A stretch of DNA of 64,000 nt from Stenotrophomonas sp. MYb238 (GTDB lineage Bacteria > Pseudomonadota > Gammaproteobacteria > Xanthomonadales > Xanthomonadaceae): assembly GCF_009496535.1 (NCBI RefSeq), contig NZ_WIDL01000015.1:45323-109322 (forward strand), in the 5' to 3' direction. Every line of letters starts with the position of its first letter. Within the stretch, counting starts at the first letter, position 1. The notes under the pieces are model-generated. The model ran no database searches, had not been told where the DNA came from, and saw only the letters and a program-made list of their open reading frames with translations. A program made the translations under genes and the position numbers. Positions 19,850 through 28,386 of the stretch are shown piece by piece.

Positions 19850-19853
19850 GCAG

Positions 19854-19914
19854 GTCTAATGCCTGAATTGGGCGGTGCCGCGAAGCGGCGTCGGCTGGAA
19901 TGAGTGGTTAATAC
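19854..19914 (-). repeat. attC site
   Basis: On the minus strand: GTATTAACCACTCATTCC, then CAGCCGACGCCGCTTCGCGG continuing CACCGCCC, then AATTCAGGCATTAGAC. The GCCGC-TTCG-CGGC centre, the AATTCAGGC right arm and the 61-base length are hallmarks of class 1-type attC sites. The outer cores, TATTAAC and ATTAGAC, each differ by about one base from RYYYAAC and GTTRRRY. Confidence 0.85.
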
Positions 19915-19921
19915 TCGGTGG

Positions 19922-20254
19922 CTAGACAGGGAGAAAGTCTTTGCTGGAGAGCCGCCGATAGCCCCAAGGCAACGCCAGGTACAGTGCCTGATGATGCCTG
20001 CCGTGAAGATCTATAGGCACGAAATATGACGCCTCAACCACAAACGGCCACTTGATACGGGACGTGATCTCAATTTGAGCAGTTGGAATGATCTTTCCAT
20101 CGAGATCGCGCCCACTCACGCGCTCCGCAACGATCTCCTGCCGAAGCTCGTGCTCTATGCTGGATTGGTAAGCGCTCGCTGAAACAAGGCCGGCTGCTAG
20201 TAGCGCTAGCCCGACCACCCCAAATGCAATCGTCGCCTTCTTCCCGCTTGCCAT
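19922..20254 (-). CDS. Cassette-encoded single-span protein (cassette 1)
   Basis: 110 residues with an N-terminal transmembrane or uncleaved signal segment (about 8-26, IAFGVVGLALLAAGLVSASA). An extracytoplasmic domain of about 80 residues follows, containing QIEITSRIKWPFVVEASYFV and ending SSKDFLPV. The gene ends 8 bases before its attC site and starts 35 bases after the core GTTAGGC. The function is unknown. Confidence 0.75.
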   Translation of the reverse strand: MASGKKATIAFGVVGLALLAAGLVSASAYQSSIEHELRQEIVAERVSGRDLDGKIIPTAQIEITSRIKWPFVVEASYFVPIDLHGRHHQALYLALPWGYRRLSSKDFLPV

Positions 20255-20288
20255 ACTGTTTGGTCTGAGTGCTGACGCTTATTGGACC

Positions 20289-20295
20289 GCCTAAC
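20289..20295 (-). repeat. Cassette boundary core site GTTAGGC
   Basis: GTTAGGC fits the integron core GTTRRRY exactly and lies upstream of the first cassette gene. It marks the start of the array, probably the right end of an attC or attI whose other half is not recognisable. Confidence 0.55.
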
Positions 20296-20498
20296 TGCGC
20301 GTGGCGCCGATCATGGCCGACTTCCATGTTGCTGGCAATGCGTGGAACTCCTCCTGCGCTTCAATCAGTTGATCGGCCGCTAAAAGGCGCGGCAAGGGGC
20401 GTGATGCCGCACAAACGAAGGTAGCGGTTATACCCCTCGACATACTGGTATGACGGCTGCGCGCCGCAATCAATGCGCTGGCTCGCGCGCATAACTCC
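20296..20498. other. Gene-free spacer beside the cassette array
   Basis: No gene is recognised. A short minus-strand frame (20361-20549) encodes SYQYVEGYNRYLRLCGITPL near its end, which looks protein-like. It starts inside the neighbouring terminator and matches nothing I know. No integrase gene is present. Confidence 0.4.
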
Positions 20499-20534
20499 CG
20501 ACAGAAGAACGAAGGGCGCCCCAAGGCGCCCTTC
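20499..20534 (-). terminator. Intrinsic terminator of the M2 peptidase gene
   Basis: GAAGGGCGCC (20511-20520) and GGCGCCCTTC (20525-20534) form a perfect 10-base stem with a CCAA loop. On the minus strand it is followed by GTTCTTCTGT. Confidence 0.75.
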
Positions 20535-20556
20535 GTGTCCATACCCCAACCAGCTT

Positions 20557-22554
20557 TTACGGCGCCGCCGGCTTCACCGGCTGCGGGTTCCCCGCCTGCC
20601 ACCCGCACATCTGGCCTTCGTTCTGCTGCTTGAGCCATTCCTGCAGCGGGGCGAAGTATTCCAGCATCGGCGCGGCGTCGAGTTTCTCGGTGCCGGTCAG
20701 TTCCTTGAGGGTGGCCTGCCACGGCTGGCTGGCACCCTTGCTGAGCATGGCCCAGTACTTCTGGCCGGCTTCCTTGTTGCCGTAGAAGGTGCACTGGTTG
20801 AGCGGGCCGGTGTAACCGGCCGCGTCGCACAGACCTTTGTAGAACTGGTACTGCAGGATGCGCGCCAGGAAGTAGCGCAGGTACGGGGTGTTGCCCGGCA
20901 CGTGGTACTTGGCGCCGGCGTCGAAGTAGTCCTCGCCGCGCGCGCTAGCCGGGGCCACGCCCTGGTACTGGGCCTTGAGTTCCCACCACTTCTGGTTGTA
21001 CTGCTCGGGCTTGATCGAGCCGTCGAACACGCCCCAGCGCCAGCGGTCGATCATCAGGCCGAACGGCAGGAACGAGACGCCGCTCAGCGCCATGCGCATC
21101 TGCGCGTTGATGGTGGCCTCGCGGCTTTCCTGCGGCTTGTCGACCAGGCCGATGGAGTTAAGGTACTGCGGGGTCATCGCCAGCACGATGGTGTCGCCGA
21201 TGGCTTCGTGGAAGCCGTCGTTGGCGCCGCCCTGGAACAGTGGCGGCAGCGGGTTGTAGGCCAGGTCGTAATAGATGTGGCCCAGCTCGTGGTAGATGGT
21301 GGTGAAGTTCTCTTCGGTGGGGGTGATGCACATCTTGGTGCGCACGTCCGCGCCGACGTCCTTGCCGTCGCCGCCCATGTTCATGTCCCAGGCGCTGGCA
21401 TGGCAGACCACGTTGCGGTCCAGCGGCTTGATGAACTGGGTGTTCTGCCAGTAGCTCGGCGGCAGCTTGGGCATGCCCAGGGACACGTAGAAGTCCTGCG
21501 CGCGCTCGGTCATCTGCTTGGCGGTGGCCAGTTCGGCCTCGCGCTGGGCCTTGAAGCGGGCGGCGACGTCGGCGTTGGCGCCGGGCTTGGCCAGCGCAGC
21601 GCTTAGGTTGCCCTGGTGCTGCTTCTCCAGAGCGGCGGTGATATCCAGGCTGCCGGCGCCGGGGTAGGGCTGCAGCTGGTCCCACAGGTTGCTCCAGTCC
21701 TGCTGCCACATGTTGCCGGTCAGGTGCGCGGCGATCAGGCCGCCACCGACTTCGGCCTTGTCCTTGCCGTATTCCTTGTCCAGCCGGGCGCGGGTGTAGC
21801 AGTGCAGCTGTTCGTACAGCGGCTTGACCTGCTCCCACAGGCGGTCGGTTTCCGGGCCGACCTGTTCGGCCGGCATGTCGTAGCCGGCGCGCCACATCTG
21901 CCCGGCATCGGTGTAGCCCAGTTCGCGCGCGCCTTCGTTGACCAGTTCGACGAAGCGCTGGTACGGCTTGCGCGAGGCCACGGCGGTGGAGTGCCAGCCC
22001 TGCCAGGCGTCGAGCTGCTTGTCGTAGTCGTGCGAGCGCGCCAGTACCTGTTCCAGCTCGCCGAGCTGGCGGCAGTTCTGCTGGTCGCCTTCGCCGGTGC
22101 AGTAGGTGCCGGCGCCGTAGTCGCCTTCCAGCTTGGTGGCGATGCCGGCCAGCTCGGCCAGCTTGGCCGGGTCGCGCGGGGCCGGCATGGCGGTCATCAG
22201 CTTGAGCAGGTGCAGGGCACGTTGGGTGTCCTCGCTCATCGGCTGGCCTTCGTACTTGCCGGCCTGTTCAATCCAGCCGTTGAGGGTGGTCAGCCAGCGC
22301 TCGTTGGCCTTGGCGGCCACGCGCGCGGAATCGTCGTTGATGTAGGTGGACGACAGCCACTGCGCCGAGGTCATTTCCGGGTACATGGCCTTGTACTCGG
22401 CGTTGACCCGAGCGATGAACTGGTCGGCGCTCTCGGCCGGCGCGGCCGGCGCCGCGGGCGCTGCAGTTTCGGTGGCGGCTTCCTTCTTGCAGGCGGCCAG
22501 CGACAGCACGCCGGCGCTCACGGCGAGGGCCAGCAGCAGGTGACGTTGTTTCAC
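20557..22554 (-). CDS. M2 family peptidyl-dipeptidase (bacterial ACE homologue), lipoprotein
   Basis: 665 residues. The N-terminus has a lipoprotein signal with the lipobox LAAC (MKQRHLLLALAVSAGVLSLA, then AC), so the enzyme is membrane-anchored in the periplasm or outer membrane. The zinc site HELGH is at 422-426, in TIYHELGHIYYDLAY. The third ligand Glu is in GFHEAIGDTIVLAM, as in angiotensin-converting enzymes. Peptidyl-dipeptidases of this family release C-terminal dipeptides. Close homologues occur in Xanthomonas. The gene stands alone and has its own terminator. Confidence 0.94.
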   Translation of the reverse strand: MKQRHLLLALAVSAGVLSLAACKKEAATETAAPAAPAAPAESADQFIARVNAEYKAMYPEMTSAQWLSSTYINDDSARVAAKANERWLTTLNGWIEQAGKYEGQPMSEDTQRALHLLKLMTAMPAPRDPAKLAELAGIATKLEGDYGAGTYCTGEGDQQNCRQLGELEQVLARSHDYDKQLDAWQGWHSTAVASRKPYQRFVELVNEGARELGYTDAGQMWRAGYDMPAEQVGPETDRLWEQVKPLYEQLHCYTRARLDKEYGKDKAEVGGGLIAAHLTGNMWQQDWSNLWDQLQPYPGAGSLDITAALEKQHQGNLSAALAKPGANADVAARFKAQREAELATAKQMTERAQDFYVSLGMPKLPPSYWQNTQFIKPLDRNVVCHASAWDMNMGGDGKDVGADVRTKMCITPTEENFTTIYHELGHIYYDLAYNPLPPLFQGGANDGFHEAIGDTIVLAMTPQYLNSIGLVDKPQESREATINAQMRMALSGVSFLPFGLMIDRWRWGVFDGSIKPEQYNQKWWELKAQYQGVAPASARGEDYFDAGAKYHVPGNTPYLRYFLARILQYQFYKGLCDAAGYTGPLNQCTFYGNKEAGQKYWAMLSKGASQPWQATLKELTGTEKLDAAPMLEYFAPLQEWLKQQNEGQMCGWQAGNPQPVKPAAP

Positions 22555-22634
22555 GCGATTCCCCGGTGGTGATTGACCGGCGAAGGCTAGAGGGCCGCGA
22601 CGACGGCGGCAAGTGGAGCGGCGTGCGGGCGTGC

Positions 22635-22702
22635 GTAGGAGCGGCTTCAGCCGCGATGGGGCTTTGCCGGGAAAGCCCCTTCGCGGCTGAAGCCGCTCCT
22701 AC
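22635..22702. repeat. REP-like long hairpin, GTAGGAGCGGCTTCAGCC type
   Basis: GTAGGAGCGGCTTCAGCCGC and its reverse complement at the far end enclose a short GGGGCTTT/AAAGCCCC stem. The same family is found at 23194 and 51550, and a diverged copy at 45794. Such elements are widespread in xanthomonad intergenic regions. Confidence 0.85.
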
Positions 22703-22716
22703 GCGGGGCGGGATTC

Positions 22717-23151
22717 TCAGCGCTTGAGGGCCATCAGCAGCACGCCGCCGCTGATCATCGCCACGCCCAGCCATTCGCGCCAGGCCAGGCGTTCGTGCAG
22801 GAAGGCGACGGCGAACACCGCCACCAGCACCACGCTGAGCTTGTCCACCGGCGCCACCTGGGCAGCGGGGCCGCGCTGCAGGGCGCGGAAGTAGCACAGC
22901 CATGAGGCGCCGGTGGCCAGCGCCGAGAGCAGCAGCCACAGCAGGGTCCTGCCCGGCAGGGTCAGCGGGTTGCTCCATCTGCCGGTGGCGGCCACGAACA
23001 ACCCCAGCACCGCGACGATGGCGACGGTGCGCAGCAGCATCGCCAAGTCGGCATCGACTTGCTGCAGGCCGAGCTTGGCGAAGATGGCGGTCAGCGCGGC
23101 GAAGGCGGCCGACAGCAGGGCCCAGGGGAGCCATTGCGGGAAGGTGGCCAT
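22717..23151 (-). CDS. Single-domain EamA family transporter
   Basis: 144 residues with five predicted transmembrane helices and one EamA repeat. Segments include ALLSAAFAALTAIFAKLGLQ, ALATGASWLCYFRALQRGPA and the C-terminal LGVAMISGGVLLMALKR. Single-repeat EamA proteins act as dimers in drug/metabolite transport; the substrate is unknown. The motif APVDKLSVVLVAVFAVAFLHER near the fourth helix is typical of the family. The gene is bracketed on both sides by REP-like hairpins. Confidence 0.85.
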   Translation of the reverse strand: MATFPQWLPWALLSAAFAALTAIFAKLGLQQVDADLAMLLRTVAIVAVLGLFVAATGRWSNPLTLPGRTLLWLLLSALATGASWLCYFRALQRGPAAQVAPVDKLSVVLVAVFAVAFLHERLAWREWLGVAMISGGVLLMALKR

Positions 23152-23193
23152 GGTGGGGTCTCCGGGTGCGAGCGGATCCGTCTTCCCACCATC

Positions 23194-23266
23194 GTAGGAG
23201 CGGCTTCAGCCGCGAATGCTCCTGGGCTTTCCCGGCGAAAAGCATCGCGGCTGAAGCCGCTCCTAC
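23194..23266. repeat. REP-like long hairpin overlapping the eptA-like stop codon
   Basis: GTAGGAGCGGCTTCAGCCGC at 23194 pairs with GCGGCTGAAGCCGCTCCTAC ending at 23266. The TAG of the minus-strand phosphoethanolamine transferase gene (23263-23265) lies inside the terminal CCTAC of this element. Confidence 0.85.
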
Positions 23267-24933
23267 GCAGGGCGGGGTTGCCGTGCGCAGCTGGCGAACA
23301 GGTCGCGGTCGCGCGCGTAAACCTGGGTGGTGACCTGCATCAGGCCCAGCACCGAGGGGAACAGGTTGTCCTGGTCGGTGCGGCGGTGCGCGCGCTCGCG
23401 CAGGCATTGCAGGTCCAGGCCGCGGTCGGCGGCGAATTGCGGGGAGAACCACATCACCATCGGCACGCGGGTCTGTTCGTCTGGCGCGATCGCATACGGC
23501 ACGCCGTGCAGGTACAGGCCTTTCTCGCCCAGCGATTCGCCGTGGTCGGAAAGGTAGATCATCGCCGTGTCGTAGTCGTCCAGGCCGCGCAGGGCGGCGA
23601 TGGTGCGGGCGAGGAAGTGGTCGGTGTAGCGCACCGCGTTGTCATAGCTGTTGACGATCTGTTCGCGGCTGCACTTGCCCAGGTCGGGGGTGTCGCAGGT
23701 CGGCGCGAACTGGCGGAACTGCGCCGGATAGCGCTGGAAGTAGCTCGGGCCGTGGTTGCCCAGCTGGTGCAGGACGACGACGCGGTCGCCCGGCCTGGCG
23801 CGCACCTGCGCGGCGAGGTCGTCGAGCAGGATCTCGTCCATGCAGCGGCCGTCGGCGCACAGGCCGGGCTTGGTCGCATCGTCCAGGCGCTGGATCTGCA
23901 GGCCCTCGCACACACCCTTGCAGCCGGACTGGTTGTCGCGCCACAGCGTGGCGATGCCGGCGTGTTCGAGCACGTGCAGCAGCGACTGGTGGGCGCGGAT
24001 CTTCTTCTCATCGTAGTCGTGGCGACCGAACGGCGAGAACATGCACGGCAGCGACACCTCGGTGCTGGTGCCGCAGGCATGCATGTCGGGGAAGTTGATC
24101 ACGCCGGCCTGCGCCAGTTCCGGGGTGGTCTGGCGGGCGTAGCCGTTCAGGCCCCAGTTGCGCGCACGCACGGTTTCGCCGACCACCAGCACCAGCAGGC
24201 GCGGCCGGCTGGTGGCCGCGCGCGGCGTGGCCTTGGCATCGGTGCCGAGCGGAAGCTTGGGTTGGTTCTTGATCGGGTTGGAGCTGGCCAGGTTCTGCTT
24301 CAGCGCGACCAGGTAGTTCACCGGCGTGGCCAGGTAACGCACCTCGCGGTGGTTGCGCATCAGCACCGAGACGTTCTGGAACGAGGCCAGCGTGCCGGCA
24401 CCGGCCACCGCCGCCACGCCGACCAGGAACAGCAGGCGCCACAGCAGGGTGCGGCCCCAGCCGCGGCGGCGCAGGCGCACGCGCCACAGCAGCACGCACG
24501 GCAGCAGTGCGTAGCCGAGCAGCGGCAGCAGCAGCGCCGGCGTCATCAGCTCGCGCGATTCCTTGTGGTCGGTGGCCAGCACGTTGCGCAGCATGTCCGC
24601 GTCCAGGTAGACGTTGAAGCTGTTCATGTAGTGCGTGGCGAAGGCGGTGGCGACCAGCAGCGCCGTCAGCAGCACCTTGGCGTTCCAGCGCCACACCAGC
24701 AGGCCGAACAGCAGGGCGTGCACGCCCATGAGCAGCGCGAACAACGACACCGCGAACAGCACGCTGCCGGGATTGGTCGCCATGGCGTTGCGCCAGAACA
24801 GGCCGTTGCAGGCCAGCGCGAAGAACGCGCTGGCGAGCAGGATCAGCGTTTCGGTGCTGATTTCCGGCTGCCAGCGGCGCAGCCGCGCGAAGGCGGTGGC
24901 GGTGGTGGCGACCTGCGGGGACGCGGCGTTCAT
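23263..24933 (-). CDS. eptA: Phosphoethanolamine transferase (EptA-like)
   Basis: A 556-residue membrane enzyme. The five N-terminal transmembrane helices (about 29-185) include TLILLASAFFALACNGLFW. The periplasmic alkaline-phosphatase-like domain has VVGETVRARNWGLNGY and the catalytic threonine region CGTSTEVSLPCMFSPFG. The metal-binding DHGESLGEKGLYLHG comes near the end, with paired cysteines as in EptA and MCR enzymes. It should transfer phosphoethanolamine from phosphatidylethanolamine to lipid A, which lowers the negative charge and raises polymyxin resistance. The start overlaps the PAP2 gene by 4 bases (ATGA), so the two are translationally coupled. The stop is provided by a REP-like repeat. 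Confidence 0.93.
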   Translation of the reverse strand: MNAASPQVATTATAFARLRRWQPEISTETLILLASAFFALACNGLFWRNAMATNPGSVLFAVSLFALLMGVHALLFGLLVWRWNAKVLLTALLVATAFATHYMNSFNVYLDADMLRNVLATDHKESRELMTPALLLPLLGYALLPCVLLWRVRLRRRGWGRTLLWRLLFLVGVAAVAGAGTLASFQNVSVLMRNHREVRYLATPVNYLVALKQNLASSNPIKNQPKLPLGTDAKATPRAATSRPRLLVLVVGETVRARNWGLNGYARQTTPELAQAGVINFPDMHACGTSTEVSLPCMFSPFGRHDYDEKKIRAHQSLLHVLEHAGIATLWRDNQSGCKGVCEGLQIQRLDDATKPGLCADGRCMDEILLDDLAAQVRARPGDRVVVLHQLGNHGPSYFQRYPAQFRQFAPTCDTPDLGKCSREQIVNSYDNAVRYTDHFLARTIAALRGLDDYDTAMIYLSDHGESLGEKGLYLHGVPYAIAPDEQTRVPMVMWFSPQFAADRGLDLQCLRERAHRRTDQDNLFPSVLGLMQVTTQVYARDRDLFASCARQPRPA

Positions 24934-25688
24934 GCCTGGCCCTCCGCACGGCGGGCGTGTTTTGCCGGCGGGAACATCAACAGGTAGAGCAGCACGGCCA
25001 CCGTCCAGCCCATCGCCAGCGCGCCCACGTCGTGCGAGAGGAAGTGCGCGCCGCGCAGCTGCTGGGAGAGGCCGAACACCAGCCCGGTGGCCAGCGCCGC
25101 CGCCAGCGCCGGCCAGCGCCAGTGCGGGCGCAGCCGCAGGGCGAAGAAATACAGCGCCACCCAGCCATAGCCGGCGCTGGCGTGGCCGGCCGGGAAGCAG
25201 GCGGCATGGCCGAGCACGACCGGGCGCGGCTGGAACAGGCCGATGAACGGCCGCAGCCCGCCGTAGCGCTGCAGGTCCCAAGGGCAATCCATCTGCGTCA
25301 TCGACTTGAGCAGGGCGACGATGCCGGTGGACAGGCCCACCGCCAGCAGCAGGTACAGCAGCGGCAGGCGCAGCGGCTTCCAGCGGGCGTCGACGCAGGC
25401 GCGCAGCAGGGCCAGCATCACCAGCAGCGCGGCGAGGGTGCTCAGGTTCTTGCCGCCGCGGTGGATCACATGACTGGTCCACCACGCATCCCTGAGCGCC
25501 CACTGGCCGCCTTCCCAGCGGTAGAGCAGGTCGGCCAGCCACTGGTCGCCGTTGCCGGCCATCAGCACCAGGCCGATGGCGGCCAGCGCCAGCAACGGCA
25601 GCAGCAGGTGGCGGCGCAGGAAATCGCCGCGGGTCGCGGCGGGAAGAACCGCCGGAAGTGTGTAGGGGGAAACAGGAGCGACAGGCAC
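24930..25688 (-). CDS. PAP2 family membrane phosphatase
   Basis: 252 residues with about six transmembrane segments. The PAP2 catalytic motifs are visible. The second is FPAGHASAGY, the third is RGAHFLSHDVGALAMG with the catalytic histidine and aspartate, and the first is probably around CPWDLQRYGG. Such enzymes remove phosphate from lipid A or undecaprenyl pyrophosphate (LpxE/LpxT-like), or from other lipid phosphates. Its 4-base overlap with the eptA-like gene suggests a joint role in lipid A headgroup remodelling. Confidence 0.88.
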   Translation of the reverse strand: MPVAPVSPYTLPAVLPAATRGDFLRRHLLLPLLALAAIGLVLMAGNGDQWLADLLYRWEGGQWALRDAWWTSHVIHRGGKNLSTLAALLVMLALLRACVDARWKPLRLPLLYLLLAVGLSTGIVALLKSMTQMDCPWDLQRYGGLRPFIGLFQPRPVVLGHAACFPAGHASAGYGWVALYFFALRLRPHWRWPALAAALATGLVFGLSQQLRGAHFLSHDVGALAMGWTVAVLLYLLMFPPAKHARRAEGQA

Positions 25689-26460
25689 GGGAGCAATACG
25701 CCGTTGGAACGTGGGCGCATCGTCGTTGCCGCTGTGTCGGAGATGGGTCGGAGCCTTGTCCGAACCGTGTTAAGCGTTCATCCGGGTCAGGTGGCCGTCA
25801 GCTGCGCGCCGCCGGCGAGGCATGCCGGTGCCGGCTTGTATCGGTCCGGGCCTGGAGGACGCGACAAGCAAGCAACGGAAAACCCGCTGAACCGCGCGGT
25901 CGGAGACGAGGCAGAGCGGTGTCCGTGCGAAGCGCTTTCTCGTGTCGGGCTGCCGTCAGCTGTGCGCCGCCGGCGATGCATGCGGATGCCGGTTGTAGCG
26001 GTCCGGCTTGGAGGATGCGACAGGCAGGCAGCGGAAAACCGGCGGAACCGCGCGGTCGAAGACGGGTCAGAGCGGTGTCCGTGTTAAGCGCTTTCTCGTG
26101 TCGGGCTGCCGTCACCTGTGCGCCGCCGGCAAGGCATGCCGATGCCGGTTTCAACGGTCGGGACGGGGGATGCGACCGGCAATCAGCGCGAAAGCCGGTG
26201 GAGCTGTGCGGCAGGCGAATCAAGCCATCGCGGCGATGAACGCTGCTGCCCGTCTATAGCGTGCATCGCCCGGGCCAATGTACGGCTTGCAGCGTCGCAC
26301 CCGCACCCGATGCGATGGCAACGTCACCGGCGTTGCGCTGCCTAACTATGGAATCCAGGCGACGCCCGCGTCATCGTCGGCAGGCGCGCTGTAACCAGCG
26401 TTTGTCAGGCAGGGACACCGCCCTTTGCATCCGGGCCGTTCCGTTTCCTGGACAGCTTGC
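25689..26460. other. Gene-free region built on tandem repeats
   Basis: About 770 bases between the PAP2 and GT39 genes. Most of it consists of three imperfect tandem units (see the repeat entry). The last 220 bases have no visible feature. ORFs on both strands read through the repeats with repetitive translations and no recognisable family, so none is called. Confidence 0.6.
25745..26225. repeat. Three tandem imperfect repeats of about 157 bp
   Basis: The landmark GCCGTCA occurs at 25794, 25952 and 26108, giving periods of 158 and 156. Each unit contains GCGCCGCCGGC, then GATGCCGGTT or GGTGCCGGCTT, then GGAAAACCSGC or a relative, then GAGCGGTGTCCGTG and AAGCGCTTTCTCGTGTCGGG. The first unit is the most diverged. 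No matching element is seen elsewhere in the window. Confidence 0.85.
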
Positions 26461-28179
26461 CTAGTCCTCGTCGTCGGCATCGCCGACGTTGCCGCTCACC
26501 GCGCCGTGGCTGCGCGCCACGCAGGCGGTGTCCAGCGCGGTGCCGGGCAGCAGTTGCCAGTCGTTGCGGTTGGCACTGCCGACGTCGATGACCCGGGCCG
26601 GGTCGGCGCAGGGCGTCATCGCCGGCTTCAGCACGAACAGCCAGCGCCGCCCCGGATCGGCCGCCACCCACTGCGCCGCCTGTTGCCACTGCTCGGCGAC
26701 CGGGCGCTTGAAGCCGAAGTCGGTGGCCTGCGGCGAGGTCTGCAGCAGGTTCTGCTCGCGCCAGGCGACCATGCCCAGTTCGGCATCGGCGCCGATGCGC
26801 GCGCGCGCCTTGGCCATCACCGCCGAGGCCGAGCTGTACGGGTCCAGCGCCGGCATCAGCCCGGCGCCGTACATCGTCCACAGCAGTACGGTCGTCAGCA
26901 CCACCGCCAGCCCGGCATGGCGCAGGCGCAGGAACGCCACCAGCGCGAGCGCGGCGATACCGAAGCCCAGCAGCCAGGCGCCCACCTGCGGCAGAACCCA
27001 CGGGTCGATCGCGCGCCGGGCCGCCTGGCGCTGCGCCCAGCCGTCGCCATGCAGCGCGCCGTAGCCGATGGCCAGCGTCGCCAGCGCCAGCAGCAGCACG
27101 TACAGCAGCAGCGCCCAGCGCACGCCGGTACGGCGCAGCAGGCCCGCCAGCAGCGGCGCGGCCGCCACCGCCAGCGCCGGCAGCATCGGCAGGATGTAGA
27201 CCTCGCGCTTGCCCGGGCTGGCGCTGAAGAACAGCAGCACCAGCAGCGCCCAGCCCAGCAGCACGATGTAGCGCGGGTCGGCGCGGCGCAGGCGGCGCCA
27301 CCCGGCCGGTGCCAGCCACGGCAGCAGCAGGCTGCCCGGCAGCCACAGCGTGGCGATCACCTGCAGGTAGTACCAGGCCGGCTTCACGTGGTGCCAGGCG
27401 TTGGCGTAGCGGGTGCCGGTCTGCTTGAACAGCAGTTCGTGGGCGTAGGCCTGCAGGTGGGGATCGGCGCTGTGCAGCAGGGCGATGCCCAGCGGTCCCA
27501 GCCATACCGCCGTGCCGGCGAGGAACGCGGGCAGGATCAGCCACCACTTCCAGCTGCGACCCGGCACGGCCGCGCCGGCATGCCGCCAGCGCCAGGCCGC
27601 CCAGGGCAGCAGCGCCAGCAGCGGCAGGAAGCCTACGCCCTTGGTCACGGTGCCGACGCCGGCGGCGAACGCGCCCAGCGCCAGCAGCTTCCAGTCCGGC
27701 CCCAGCAGCAGGTGCCGCAGCAGCGCCCACAGCGACAGCGTGGTCATGCCCACCAGCACCATGTCGATCTGCGCGCGCTTGGCCATCAGCCCGAACTGGA
27801 TGACGACGAACAGCCCCAGCAGCGCGTAGCGCGCCACGCGCCGGTTCCACAGCCGCCGCGCCAGGTCCCAGGTCAGCCACAGCGTCAGCAGCGCCGACAG
27901 CAGCGACGGCAGCAGGAAGGCGACGGTCCAGTTGCCCAGCAGCGAATAGGTGGCGGCCTGGATCCACATGAAGGTCGGCGGCTTCTCCGCGTACAGCTCG
28001 CTGCCCCGGTGCGGCAGCAGCCATTGCCCGGTCTCCACCATCTGCCGGGCGGCCAGTACAAAACGCGGTTCGTCCGGCGGGGATGGGTCGCGCATGCCGA
28101 GCCCGGCCAGCAGGCTGGCCACGACCAGCGCCAGCAGCAGGAGCCAGGGGCCGGTGGATCGGAGGCTGGATGGGCGCAC
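26461..28179 (-). CDS. GT39-family glycosyltransferase (ArnT-like)
   Basis: A 572-residue membrane enzyme. The N-terminal helix is followed by the periplasmic loop PDEPRFVLAARQMVETGQWL with the catalytic Asp-Glu pair. The YAEKPPTFMWIQAATYSLLG motif is typical of the ArnT/PMT family. At least ten further transmembrane segments and a C-terminal periplasmic domain (about 470-572) follow. ArnT-type enzymes attach aminoarabinose or a related sugar to lipid A from a polyprenyl donor; the donor sugar here is unknown because no arnABC genes are present. The GTG at 28179 is inferred as start; no in-frame ATG is nearer the first helix. Confidence 0.87.
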   Translation of the reverse strand: MRPSSLRSTGPWLLLLALVVASLLAGLGMRDPSPPDEPRFVLAARQMVETGQWLLPHRGSELYAEKPPTFMWIQAATYSLLGNWTVAFLLPSLLSALLTLWLTWDLARRLWNRRVARYALLGLFVVIQFGLMAKRAQIDMVLVGMTTLSLWALLRHLLLGPDWKLLALGAFAAGVGTVTKGVGFLPLLALLPWAAWRWRHAGAAVPGRSWKWWLILPAFLAGTAVWLGPLGIALLHSADPHLQAYAHELLFKQTGTRYANAWHHVKPAWYYLQVIATLWLPGSLLLPWLAPAGWRRLRRADPRYIVLLGWALLVLLFFSASPGKREVYILPMLPALAVAAAPLLAGLLRRTGVRWALLLYVLLLALATLAIGYGALHGDGWAQRQAARRAIDPWVLPQVGAWLLGFGIAALALVAFLRLRHAGLAVVLTTVLLWTMYGAGLMPALDPYSSASAVMAKARARIGADAELGMVAWREQNLLQTSPQATDFGFKRPVAEQWQQAAQWVAADPGRRWLFVLKPAMTPCADPARVIDVGSANRNDWQLLPGTALDTACVARSHGAVSGNVGDADDED

Positions 28180-28386
28180 GCGAGGCTCGCTTGGAAGTGT
28201 CGGCGGGGAGGATCGCGCAGCCGGCGTGGGAAGCGCGTCGGAGCCGCATTGTCGCTGTTTCGACACCGCTCCGACCATCGATATGGCTACGATGGGCGCA
28301 CCTTCGGCGCCGGCCGTCGCCGCCGCCCGCGCCTTGGCCGGCCGCCGCCGGCGACGGGGGCGCACCGTTCCTCCCGGGATTCCCTC

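Noticed and set aside
20361-20549. Minus-strand ORF with SYQYVEGYNRYLRLCG
   Set aside because: Starts inside a terminator hairpin; no family recognised, so kept only as a note in the spacer entry.
25787-26259. Several ORFs over the 157-bp tandem repeats
   Set aside because: Repetitive, no start signals, and frames exist on both strands. A CRISPR array was also considered, but units are far too long and there are no spacers.
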